A DNA stretch of 35,016 nucleotides from Streptomyces sp. T39 (GTDB lineage: Bacteria; Actinomycetota; Actinomycetes; Streptomycetales; Streptomycetaceae): positions 42,919-77,934 of the forward strand of contig NZ_RDBP01000033.1 in the NCBI RefSeq assembly GCF_008042045.1, written 5' to 3'. Below are positions 1-9,055 of this stretch, piece after piece (the stretch's first letter is position 1; each line of letters begins with the position of its first letter). Both the position numbers and the translations under genes were made by a program. A model generated the notes under the pieces. That model had not been told where the DNA came from. It ran no database searches and was given only the letters and a program-made list of their open reading frames with translations.

Positions 1-2
1 GG

Positions 3-18
3 CCTCCCGAGGGGGAGG
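3..18 (+). promoter_or_regulatory. Hairpin covering the ribosome-binding site of the first gene
   Basis: CCTCCC at 3-8 is the exact reverse complement of GGGAGG at 13-18, with a GAGG loop. The right arm is the Shine-Dalgarno sequence of the GTG start at 23. A six-pair GC stem here could hide the ribosome-binding site, or it may simply be a purine-rich SD facing a chance complement. The window starts only 22 bases before the gene, so no promoter can be judged. Confidence 0.4.
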
Positions 19-22
19 AACA

Positions 23-1546
23 GTGCGGGGCGAACACGTCGAGCCACTGGGGACCTTGGGGGGTTCAGTGCGGCAAGGGGGATTGGTCAGCCCGTTTCCG
101 TCTGCGCGCGGGCGTCTGGCTGACGGGACGATCAGCCGGCCGGCAAGCGACTGGGAACAGCGCTACCGGCGCACCGTGATCATCAGCGACACCGTGGCCA
201 CCGCATTCGTGGTGGCGGCCATCGGCAATTTCTTCGGAGCCCGGGACGCTGCCAACTGGCATGAGAAGTGGGGCATTCTCGCATTCGGCACCGAGTTGCT
301 GGTGCTGGGCGCGCTCGCGGTGAGCAGGTCGTGGGCGCCGGCTGTTCTCGGCCAGGGAGCGGAGGAATTCCGCCGGCTCGGGCGCTCGCTCTTCGCGGCG
401 ACCGTCGTCCTGGCACTCGGCGGAATAGCCCTCACCTCGCGCAACATCAAACTCTGGATCTTCGTCGCCATTCCCGCCATCGCGCTCGTCACCATGACCG
501 CGCGGTATCTGCTGCGCCTGTGGCTGCACAAACAGCGCAACGAGGGGCGGTGCCTGCGACCGGTGCTCGCCGCCGGCAGCCCGGCCACCGTGAGCGATCT
601 GATCACCCGCACCCGCAAGTTCCCCCACCTCGGCTGGCGGGTGGACGCGGTGTGCACGACGGACGGTCTCGGGCCCGACGGGGACCATGTGGACGGAGTG
701 CCGGTCGTCGGTCCGCTGGCGGACGTCGCCAACCACGTCCGGCGCGACGGCTACCGGGTCGTCGCGGTCACACCGGACCCGCACTGGTCGCCGGACCGGC
801 TGCAACGGCTGGCCTGGAACCTCGAAGGCAGCGACGCCGAGATGGTCGTGGCCCCCGTGCTGATGGAGGTGGCCGGCCCGCGGCTGCACGTCGACGCGGT
901 GCTCGGCATCCCGCTGCTGCGGGTCAGCATGCCGGCCTTCACCGGGGGCCGCCGGGCGGTCAAGGCGGTCGTCGACCGGATGGGCGCCGCGGTCCTGCTG
1001 ACGCTGTTCGCGCCGCTGATGGTGCTCGTCGCGCTGATCGTGCTGGCGGACAGCCGGGGCGGTGCGTTCTACCGACAGCGCAGGGTGGGCAAGGACGGGC
1101 GCGAGTTCACCATTCTGAAGTTCCGCACCATGGTCGCCGGGGCACACGGCGCCCGCGCCGCGCTGGCCGAGCACAACGAGGGAGCGGGACTGCTGTTCAA
1201 GCTGCGCCGGGACCCGCGGGTGACGCGGGTGGGGGCGGTGCTGCGCCGGTACTCGCTCGACGAGCTGCCGCAGCTCTTCAACGTGCTCACCGGATCGATG
1301 TCGCTCGTCGGGCCGCGGCCCCCGCTGCCGGAGGAGTCCGCGGCGTACGGCCCGGACATCCGGCGCCGGCTGCTGGTCAAGCCCGGGCTCACCGGGTTGT
1401 GGCAGATCAGCGGGCGCAGCGACCTGTCGTGGGAGGAGGCGGTCCGGCTGGACCTGCGGTACGTGGAGGACTGGTCGCTGGCCCTGGACACGGTGATCTT
1501 GTGGAAGACGCTGCGCGCGGTGCTCCACGGACAGGGGGCCTACTGA
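23..1546 (+). CDS. Initiating sugar-phosphate transferase (polyprenyl glycosylphosphotransferase, WbaP/CpsE type)
   Basis: This membrane enzyme (507 aa) would transfer a sugar-1-phosphate from a nucleotide sugar to undecaprenyl phosphate, the first step of repeat-unit assembly. The layout is typical of the long family form: about four membrane segments in the first 165 residues, a CoA-binding-like central domain (about 170-290), a fifth hydrophobic segment (about 317-343), then the catalytic bacterial sugar transferase domain. Visible signature motifs are KFRTM (around 367), DELPQL (413-418) and SLVGPRPPLPEE (about 427-438). The GTG start follows an excellent GGGGGAGG ribosome-binding site. 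About 40 residues precede the first membrane segment, so a later start is possible. It heads the operon in this window. The sugar transferred cannot be told from sequence alone. Confidence 0.93.
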   Translation: MRGEHVEPLGTLGGSVRQGGLVSPFPSARGRLADGTISRPASDWEQRYRRTVIISDTVATAFVVAAIGNFFGARDAANWHEKWGILAFGTELLVLGALAVSRSWAPAVLGQGAEEFRRLGRSLFAATVVLALGGIALTSRNIKLWIFVAIPAIALVTMTARYLLRLWLHKQRNEGRCLRPVLAAGSPATVSDLITRTRKFPHLGWRVDAVCTTDGLGPDGDHVDGVPVVGPLADVANHVRRDGYRVVAVTPDPHWSPDRLQRLAWNLEGSDAEMVVAPVLMEVAGPRLHVDAVLGIPLLRVSMPAFTGGRRAVKAVVDRMGAAVLLTLFAPLMVLVALIVLADSRGGAFYRQRRVGKDGREFTILKFRTMVAGAHGARAALAEHNEGAGLLFKLRRDPRVTRVGAVLRRYSLDELPQLFNVLTGSMSLVGPRPPLPEESAAYGPDIRRRLLVKPGLTGLWQISGRSDLSWEEAVRLDLRYVEDWSLALDTVILWKTLRAVLHGQGAY

Positions 1547-1628
1547 TGCGCCGGAGGCCGCGACCGGGCGGCCCCGCCGACGCATGGACCGCAGGCCCCG
1601 AGGGCCTGCCTGGGGGGAGGAACGGGTC

Positions 1629-1632
<4 letters not shown>
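1546..1632 (+). CDS. Possible 28-residue coupling/leader ORF between the first two operon genes
   Basis: An ATG at 1546 overlaps the stop of the sugar transferase (TGATG) and opens a 28-codon frame. Its TGA at 1630-1632 overlaps the ATG of the dehydrogenase (ATGA). It begins MRRRPRPGG and is rich in Gly, Pro and Arg, with no recognisable domain. An AGGGGG sequence lies about 8 bases before the start. The double overlap would let ribosomes pass through a gap otherwise unusually long (82 bases) for this operon. It could also be chance, since GC-rich DNA leaves short frames open easily. Confidence 0.3.
1591..1623 (+). promoter_or_regulatory. Hairpin plus leader/ribosome-binding motif before the dehydrogenase
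   Basis: GCAGGCCC (1591-1598) and GGGCCTGC (1602-1609) form a perfect 8-pair stem with a 3-base loop. It is followed at once by the strong SD GGGGGGAGG (1612-1620). The 21 bases at 1603-1623 match bases 1-21 of the window, the leader of the first gene, at 18 positions. The stem could act as a weak terminator/attenuator or an RNA processing signal between genes one and two. Confidence 0.45.
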
Positions 1633-2937
<1,305 letters not shown>

Positions 2938-2948
<11 letters not shown>

Positions 2949-4203
2949 CGCGTCGTACGACGAGACGGCCGGCGGCGGACGCCGCGCGCTGGTCCTGGTG
3001 GAGAACCTGTCGGTGCCCTTCGACCGGCGGGTCTGGCAGGAGTGCACGACGCTGCGCGACGCCGGCTGGCGCGTGCACGTGATCTGTCCGCAGGGCAGCA
3101 AGCGGGACACGGAGCCGGAGGCGGAGATCGACGGGGTGCGGATCCACCGCTACCCGCTGCGCGCGGCCACCGGCGGGCCGGCCGGCTATCTGCGGGAGTA
3201 CGGATCCGCGCTGTGGCACACGGTCCGGCTGGCCCGCAGGGTCGGTCCCGTCGACGTGGTCCACGCCTGCAACCCGCCCGACCTGCTGTTCCTGCCGGCG
3301 CTGTGGCTGAAGCGGAAGGGCGCGCGGTTCGTCTTCGACCAGCACGACCTGGTGCCCGAGCTGTACCTCTCCCGGTTCGACCGCGGCAAGGACCTGCTCT
3401 ACCGCGCGGTGTGCGCGCTGGAGCGGCGGACCTACCGGGCCGCGGACGTCGTGCTCGCGACGAACGAGAGCTACCGGGACGTCGCGGTGCGCCGCGGCGG
3501 CCGGCGGCCCGAGGACGTCTTCGTGGTGCGCAGCGCTCCCGACATCGACCGGTTCCACCCGGTGCCGCCCGAGCCGGAACTGAAGCGCGGCAAGCCCCAT
3601 CTGCTGTGCTACCTGGGCGTCATGGGCCCGCAGGACGGCGTCGACTACGCCCTGCGGGCCCTGGCGACGCTGCGCGACGAGCTCGGACGGACCGACTGGC
3701 ACGCGGTGTTCGTCGGCGCCGGTGACACCTTCGACGCGATGGTGGAGCTGTCCCGGCGGCTCGGGCTCTCGGAGCAGGTGGAGTTCACCGGGCGCATCCC
3801 GGACGCCGACCTGGTGCGCTACCTCTCCACGGCGGACGTGTGCCTCTCCCCCGACCCGCACAATCCGCTCAACGACGTCTCGACCATGAACAAGGTCCTG
3901 GAGTACATGGTGATGGGCCGGCCGATCGTCTCGTTCGACCTCCGGGAGGCACGGGTCTCCGCCGGTGACGCCGCCGTCTACGCGCCCGCCGACGACGAGG
4001 CCGCGTTCGCACGGCTCGTCGCGCTGCTGCTCGACGACCCGGAGAAACGGGCCCTGATGGGCAAGATCGGGCAGGAGCGGATCAGCGGGCACCTCTCCTG
4101 GCGGCACTCGCAGGCGTCGCTGCTCGCCGCGTACGCCGCCGCCTGCCGTGCCGGCGCGGGGGCCGGCGGCACCGGCCGGGCAGGGAAGAGGCCCCGCCGT
4201 TGA
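2938..4203 (+). CDS. Glycosyltransferase family 4 protein
   Basis: A 421-aa GT-B fold enzyme that would add a sugar to the growing lipid-linked repeat unit at the cytoplasmic face of the membrane. The N-terminal acceptor domain starts with ALVLVENLSVPFDRRVW and has DVVHACNPPDLL and FDQHDLVPEL. The C-terminal donor domain carries GAGDTFDAM, FTGRIPDADLVRYLSTADVCLSPD and NKVLEYMVMGRPIV, in which the glutamate is the usual nucleotide-sugar ligand. The best start I can find is TTG 2938, inside the end of the dehydrogenase gene, with only a weak ribosome-binding site. Later GTG codons would cut into the conserved N-terminus. The stop overlaps the next start (TTGA). Donor and acceptor are unknown. 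Confidence 0.88.
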
Positions 4204-5564
4204 GCGACGACACGATACGCCTGGTCACGATCGGGCGGATCATCCGCCGGCGCCGGCGGCTGCTCACCGTCCTCGCGGTGGTGGGTGCGCTCGTCGGCTA
4301 CGGCACCTCGCTGCTGCTCCCGCCGCGGTACACGACCTCGGCGTCGGTGCTGCTGCCGGGGGCGTGGGAGGAGCGCGAGCTGCTGACCCAGGCGGAGATC
4401 GCGACCAGTTCGGTGGTGGTCGACCGGGCGGCCGCCGCGCTCGACTGGAGCGGAACCGACGGCGTCGAACTGCGTGACCAGGTGGCCGCGAAGACCGCCG
4501 ACGGCAACATCGTGAAGATCTCGGGCACGGCCGACACCCCGGAGCGGGCGCAGCAGCTCGCCGACCAGGTGGCCCGCCAGTTCGTCTCCTTCGCCGCGCG
4601 GATCGCGGGTGACGGCACCGACTCCGAGGCCGTGGCACAGCCCGAGGCACTGCGGCAGATGGTGGTGCAGACGAGCCGCCGCATCACCGAGCTGGCCGAG
4701 GACAGTACGGGACGGACCGTGGAGAGCGTGCAGACCCGCACCGAGCTGGCCAAGCTGCGCACCGCCCTGCAGGAGGCCGTCAGGAAGCTCGACGAGGCCG
4801 ATGCGGCCGCCGCCCAGGCCGACATGGTCGTCATGGGCCCGGCGGCCCGGCCGACCGGCGAGGCGCCGCCGACGCGAATCCAGCTGGTCGCCGGCGGGGC
4901 CCTGCTGTTCTTCCTCCTCGCGGTCGTCGGGCATCTCACCGCCGCCCGGATGAGCCGCCGGCTGCGCACCGAGGCCGAGATCGCGGCGGCGCTGGGCGCG
5001 GCGCCGCTCGGCACGGTGGACGTGCCCGCCGGCCCGGCCGCGCACCGGCCGCAGGACACCGGTCGCACGGCCCGGATCCGCCGGCTGCTGGGCGCCGACA
5101 TCCGGTGGGACGTACCGCCGACGCAGGAGTCCGGCGACGAGGAGGGCCGCCGGATCCGCTGCCGACGGGTGCACGCACGCCTGCGGGAGCGGCTGCCGGA
5201 GGCCCGGGAGCTGCTGGCCGTCGTCCCGGACGGCGACGAGAGCGCCCTGCGGGCCGCCGGGCAGCTGCTCGCGGAGGCCGGCGGCCGGGGCCCCGTGCTG
5301 CGGACGGTCCGGGTCCCGGTGTCCCGGCCGATGGTGCCGGACCGCGACGAGGAGTCCGGCGCCCTGGTCGTGCTCAGCGCCGGCCTGTGGACGGCGGAGG
5401 AGCTCGCGGGCCTCGCCGACGCGTGCGCCGACGCCGGGCACGAGGTCGTCGGCATCGTGCTCGCCGGCACGGGGTGGGCCCGTACGGCACGGTCCGCCGA
5501 CCGCCCTCGGCACGCCGCACCGGCACTCGCGGTGGGCGAGGACGCGAGGGGGGTCTCACGGTGA
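4200..5564 (+). CDS. Wzz/PCP chain-length protein with degenerate kinase-like tail (first of a pair)
   Basis: A 454-aa polysaccharide co-polymerase candidate that would set chain length together with Wzy. Transmembrane segment 1 lies at about 21-41 after a basic stretch (RRRRR), then comes an extracytoplasmic helical domain (about 45-228). Transmembrane segment 2 is at about 229-252, followed by a cytoplasmic tail of about 200 residues. The tail has the strand/helix rhythm of a BY-kinase or ParA fold (ELLAVVPDGDESALRAAGQL, ALVVLSAGLWTAEEL, GHEVVGIVLAG), but no Walker A GKS/T motif and no tyrosine cluster at the end. Phosphotransfer is therefore unlikely. The TTG start overlaps the upstream stop and has GGAAGAGG ahead of it. 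It is followed with a GTGA overlap by a second protein of the same plan. Confidence 0.8.
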   Translation: MSDDTIRLVTIGRIIRRRRRLLTVLAVVGALVGYGTSLLLPPRYTTSASVLLPGAWEERELLTQAEIATSSVVVDRAAAALDWSGTDGVELRDQVAAKTADGNIVKISGTADTPERAQQLADQVARQFVSFAARIAGDGTDSEAVAQPEALRQMVVQTSRRITELAEDSTGRTVESVQTRTELAKLRTALQEAVRKLDEADAAAAQADMVVMGPAARPTGEAPPTRIQLVAGGALLFFLLAVVGHLTAARMSRRLRTEAEIAAALGAAPLGTVDVPAGPAAHRPQDTGRTARIRRLLGADIRWDVPPTQESGDEEGRRIRCRRVHARLRERLPEARELLAVVPDGDESALRAAGQLLAEAGGRGPVLRTVRVPVSRPMVPDRDEESGALVVLSAGLWTAEELAGLADACADAGHEVVGIVLAGTGWARTARSADRPRHAAPALAVGEDARGVSR

Positions 5565-7075
5565 CGACGAGTACGGAGTCCCGGCCGCCGGCCGCCGCTC
5601 CGCTGCTGGACCTGCAGGCGCTGGTGGTCGCGGTGCGCAGGCGGCGGCGCCTGTGGTGCTCCGTGGCGCTGCTGGGGCTGCTCGCCGGTGTGGCGGTGGC
5701 GGTCCTGCTGCCGCCGCCGCCGACCGCCGTGACCACGGTCCTGGTCGCGCACCAGGAGGACCAGCCCAACGACCCCGGCACGCTGATCCGCACCGACGTG
5801 GGGCTGCTGCACACCACCCGGATCGCCGGCAAGGCCCTCCAGTCCCTCGGTTCCCCTCAGAAGCCGGAGGACTTCATGGAGGACTACGAGGGCGCCGGCC
5901 TGACCAACAACCTGCTCCGGATCACGGTGTCGGGCGACAGCGACGCGCAGGCCGTGGCCCGTGCCGGGGCACTGGCCGACGCGTTCGTCGCGGACCATGT
6001 GCGGCGGATACAGGAGGCGGCGAACGCCGAGGCCACGTCCCTGCTCGACCAGCGCGACCGGATGCGCGAGGACCTCGCCCAGGTCGACCGGGCGATCGGG
6101 GACGGGGCCTCGCAGACCGGGCCCGAGGCGTCGGCGAACATGGAGTCGCTCTTCGCCCGCCGCGCCGAACTCACCTCGCGGATCGCCGACTTCGACCAGC
6201 GCGCCGCGGAGGCGCGGAGGGGCGCGCCGCGGCTCGTCGCCGGCACCCAGGTCGTGGACGCCCCGCGTGCGGTGCGGCACTCCCTGGTCAGAACCGCCGC
6301 CACCGACGCCGCGATCGGGCTCGTCCTCGGGCTCGCGCTCGGACTCGCGGCGGCCGCGGTCGGCACGGTGGTGGCGGACCGCCCCGTGCTGCGCCGCGAC
6401 ATCGCGGCGAACCTCGGCGCCTCGGTCGTCGCGGAGCTGCCCCGCCGGTCGGCCGGGCGGTGGCGGCGCCGGCGGACACGGGCGGCGCACGCACGGCTCA
6501 CCACGTCCCTGGCCCGCACCGTGCGCGGCTCCGCGGAGCCGTTGTCGCTGCTGGAACTGGGCTGCGCGCGCAGCACGGGTGTGCTCGCGGTGGACCTCGC
6601 CCGGGCACTGGCGGCCGAGGGGCCGGTGGTCGTCGTCGACGGCCTGCCCGGCGCGCGGCTCGCCCGGCGCCGCCCGGGGCCCGGGGACCCGGCCGTGGTC
6701 GGCGGCGAGGCCGCCGAGGCGGTGCCGGCCGGGGAACGCCCGCTCGGCGTGGGCTCGGTGGCGCCCGGCACGGCGTGGACCGACCTGCGGTACCTCGGCA
6801 CCCGGACCGTGCTCGTCGTGCGGACCGGGCACGGCAGCACCGCATGGCTGCACACGGTGGCACGGCAGCTCGCGGACCAGCGCATCACGGTGCTCGGTGT
6901 GGTGCTGATCGACCCCGATCCGCGTGACCGGACCGACGGCACCCTGTGGGACGGTCCGCCCGCCCCACGCGTCCGAGGCGGGCCGCCCGCCCCGCGGAAC
7001 GGAACGGAACGGCCGCCGGAGCGGCGGCCGAAGTGGGCGGCGCGGGTCCCGGACAGCGACCAGGAGGCGAGGTAG
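5561..7075 (+). CDS. Wzz/PCP chain-length protein with degenerate kinase-like tail (second of a pair)
   Basis: A 504-aa protein with the same layout as its neighbour. Transmembrane segment 1 is at about 28-50, followed by an extracytoplasmic domain with helices likely to form coiled coil (about 145-225, LLDQRDRMREDLAQVDRAI and RRAELTSRIADFDQRAAEARR). Transmembrane segment 2 is at about 248-270, then a long cytoplasmic part. The tail has LSLLELGCARSTGVLAVDLA where a BY-kinase would have its P-loop, then VVVVDGLPG, VLVVRTG and TVLGVVLIDPD. The Walker lysine is missing, so it looks like a dead kinase or scaffold domain. The start is GTG 5561, overlapping the previous stop (GTGA) after GAGGGGGG. 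An upstream in-frame start would give a longer protein whose added part is only the out-of-frame reading of the first PCP gene. Confidence 0.78.
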   Translation: MTTSTESRPPAAAPLLDLQALVVAVRRRRRLWCSVALLGLLAGVAVAVLLPPPPTAVTTVLVAHQEDQPNDPGTLIRTDVGLLHTTRIAGKALQSLGSPQKPEDFMEDYEGAGLTNNLLRITVSGDSDAQAVARAGALADAFVADHVRRIQEAANAEATSLLDQRDRMREDLAQVDRAIGDGASQTGPEASANMESLFARRAELTSRIADFDQRAAEARRGAPRLVAGTQVVDAPRAVRHSLVRTAATDAAIGLVLGLALGLAAAAVGTVVADRPVLRRDIAANLGASVVAELPRRSAGRWRRRRTRAAHARLTTSLARTVRGSAEPLSLLELGCARSTGVLAVDLARALAAEGPVVVVDGLPGARLARRRPGPGDPAVVGGEAAEAVPAGERPLGVGSVAPGTAWTDLRYLGTRTVLVVRTGHGSTAWLHTVARQLADQRITVLGVVLIDPDPRDRTDGTLWDGPPAPRVRGGPPAPRNGTERPPERRPKWAARVPDSDQEAR

Positions 7076-7078
7076 GAC

Positions 7079-9016
7079 ATGTGCGGCATCGCAGGCACGT
7101 ACCGATGGCCGGACGGGAAGGCCGTGGCCGACCGGCTCACCGAGACCCTCGCCCACCGCGGTCCGGACGGGTCGGGCCGGTACGGCCATCCCGTCGGTGA
7201 CGGCGAGGTGCACCTCGGGCACCGCCGGCTGGCGATCATCGACCTGTCCGCGACCGGCGCCCAGCCGATGGTCTCGGACGGCCTCGTCCTGACGTACAAC
7301 GGCGAGCTGTACAACGCGCCCGAGCTCCGGGCCGAACTGGCGGCCTCGGGGGTGCGTTTCCGCGGCACCTCCGACACCGAGGTGCTGCTGGAGGCGTGGC
7401 GGCGCTGGGGCACGGACTGTCTGCCCCGGCTGCGCGGCATGTTCGCGTTCGGTGTCTTCGACGAGCGGACGGGTGAGCTGGTGCTCGCCCGCGACCAGCT
7501 CGGCATCAAGCCGCTGTTCCTGCTCCGGCGCGGCGAGGGGCTGGTGTTCGCCTCCGAGCTCAAGGCGCTCGCCGCCGTGACCGGCGGTTCGCTGGAGGTG
7601 GACCACGCCGCGATGGTGGCGTCGCTGCTGTACTACTGGGTGCCGGACTCGCGGTGCGCGTTCCGCGAGGCGGAGAAGCTGCCGCCGGGGAGCTGGCTGC
7701 GGTGCCGGCCCGACGGCCGGGTGGAGCGCGGCACGTTCTGGAGCCTGCGCGAGGTGGCGGCGGAGGGCCGGGAGCGCGCCCTCGCCGGCGAGCGGCCGGA
7801 CATCGCCGCCGTCGTCGAGGAGTCGACCCGCAGGCATCTGCTCTCCGACGTCCCCGTGGCGACCTTCCTCTCCGGCGGTCTCGACTCCAGCTATCTGACG
7901 GCGCTGGCCGCCCGCGACCGGCCCGGGATCTCCGCGTACACGATCGGTTTCCGGGCCGAGGACGCCCGGTTCGAGGCGATGCCGGACGACCTGCGCTACG
8001 CCCGGCAGGTGGCCGCGCGGTTCGGCGTCGACCTGCACGAGATCGAGATCGCCCCGGACGTGCTCGACCTGCTGCCGCGGATGACGTACCACCTGGACGA
8101 GCCGATCGGCGACCCCGCGGCGATCAACACGTTCCTGATCTGCTCGGCCGCCCGGGAGGCCGGGGTCAAGGTGATGCTCTCCGGCATGGGCGCCGACGAG
8201 CTGTTCGCCGGGTACCGCAAGCACCTGGCCAACCTGCTCGCGCTGCGCTACCAGCGCGTCCCGCGGCCGCTGCGGCGCGGTCTGGCCGGGGCGGTGGACC
8301 GGCTGCCGGTCGCCACGTCGCGGCGGGGGTACCGGTCGGTGCGGTTCGCCAAGCGGTTCCTCTCCTTCGCCGAACTGCCGGAGGAGACGGCGTTCCGGCG
8401 CAGCTACACCATGTACGACCGGGACGAGCTGCTGGGCCTGATCGATCCGGACCTGGCCGGGACGGTCGACGACGTGCTGACCGAGCACGCGGACGTCTAC
8501 CGGGACAACGAGCTCGACGACTTCGTGAACCGCATGTGCCTGGGCGACGCCCGGATGTTCCTGCCGGGCCTGAACCTCGCCTACACGGACCGCTCCAGCA
8601 TGGCCGCGTCGACCGAGGTGCGGGTGCCGTACGTGGACGTGGAGGTGGTCAGGGCGGCGTTCGCCGTGCCCGGTGACCGCAAGATCGTCGGCCGGCAGGG
8701 CAAGGCCGTCCTCAAGGAGGCGGCCGCGACCGTCCTGCCGCGGGAGATCGTGTACCGGCCCAAGGGCCTGTTCAGCGCCCCGCTGCGGGCCTGGATGAGC
8801 CGGGATCTGGCACCGCTGGTGCGCGAGGTGATCCACGACGGCGAACTCGTCAGGTCCGGCTTCCTGCGCCGTGACGCGCTGGCGCGGCTGGTCGCCGAGG
8901 ACGCCGCGGGACACCGGGACCACTCCAAGCATCTGTGGCACGTGCTGACGCTCGAGTACTGGTATCGCGGCGCGACCTCAGGGGCCGGCCGGAGCACGCG
9001 GTCGACGGCTCAGTAA
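7079..9016 (+). CDS. asnB: Glutamine-hydrolysing asparagine synthase-type amidotransferase
   Basis: A 645-aa class II glutamine amidotransferase. The nucleophile is C2 (MCGIAGTYRW), the glutaminase domain runs to about 200 with LAHRGPDG and TYNGELYN, and the ATP-pyrophosphatase synthetase domain carries the PP-loop SGGLDSS (265-271). It transfers glutamine-derived ammonia to an ATP-activated carboxylate. In sugar operons such proteins are often thought to amidate uronic acids rather than make asparagine. The upstream uronate-forming dehydrogenase makes that the favoured job here (inference). The start is ATG 7079 after AGGAGGCGAGG, and position 2 must be Cys for activity, which fixes the start. 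It lies three bases after the PCP gene and is followed by a 39-base gap holding a small tandem repeat. Confidence 0.93.
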   Translation: MCGIAGTYRWPDGKAVADRLTETLAHRGPDGSGRYGHPVGDGEVHLGHRRLAIIDLSATGAQPMVSDGLVLTYNGELYNAPELRAELAASGVRFRGTSDTEVLLEAWRRWGTDCLPRLRGMFAFGVFDERTGELVLARDQLGIKPLFLLRRGEGLVFASELKALAAVTGGSLEVDHAAMVASLLYYWVPDSRCAFREAEKLPPGSWLRCRPDGRVERGTFWSLREVAAEGRERALAGERPDIAAVVEESTRRHLLSDVPVATFLSGGLDSSYLTALAARDRPGISAYTIGFRAEDARFEAMPDDLRYARQVAARFGVDLHEIEIAPDVLDLLPRMTYHLDEPIGDPAAINTFLICSAAREAGVKVMLSGMGADELFAGYRKHLANLLALRYQRVPRPLRRGLAGAVDRLPVATSRRGYRSVRFAKRFLSFAELPEETAFRRSYTMYDRDELLGLIDPDLAGTVDDVLTEHADVYRDNELDDFVNRMCLGDARMFLPGLNLAYTDRSSMAASTEVRVPYVDVEVVRAAFAVPGDRKIVGRQGKAVLKEAAATVLPREIVYRPKGLFSAPLRAWMSRDLAPLVREVIHDGELVRSGFLRRDALARLVAEDAAGHRDHSKHLWHVLTLEYWYRGATSGAGRSTRSTAQ

Positions 9017-9020
9017 TCCG

Positions 9021-9044
9021 ACGGGAATGCGAACGGGAATGCGA
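9021..9044 (+). repeat. Perfect 12-bp tandem duplication before the oxidoreductase start
   Basis: ACGGGAATGCGA occurs at 9021-9032 and again at 9033-9044 with no mismatch. It fills most of the gap between the amidotransferase stop (9016) and the GTG at 9056, just ahead of the AGGAG ribosome-binding site (9046-9050). Confidence 0.9.
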
Positions 9045-9055
9045 CAGGAGTTCGG

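Noticed and set aside
4298..8941. Very long open frame on the minus strand (about 1547 codons)
   Set aside because: It lies antisense to two PCP genes and the amidotransferase, all with clear domains. Its translation is Arg/Pro/Gln-rich with no motifs, a usual artefact of high-GC coding DNA.
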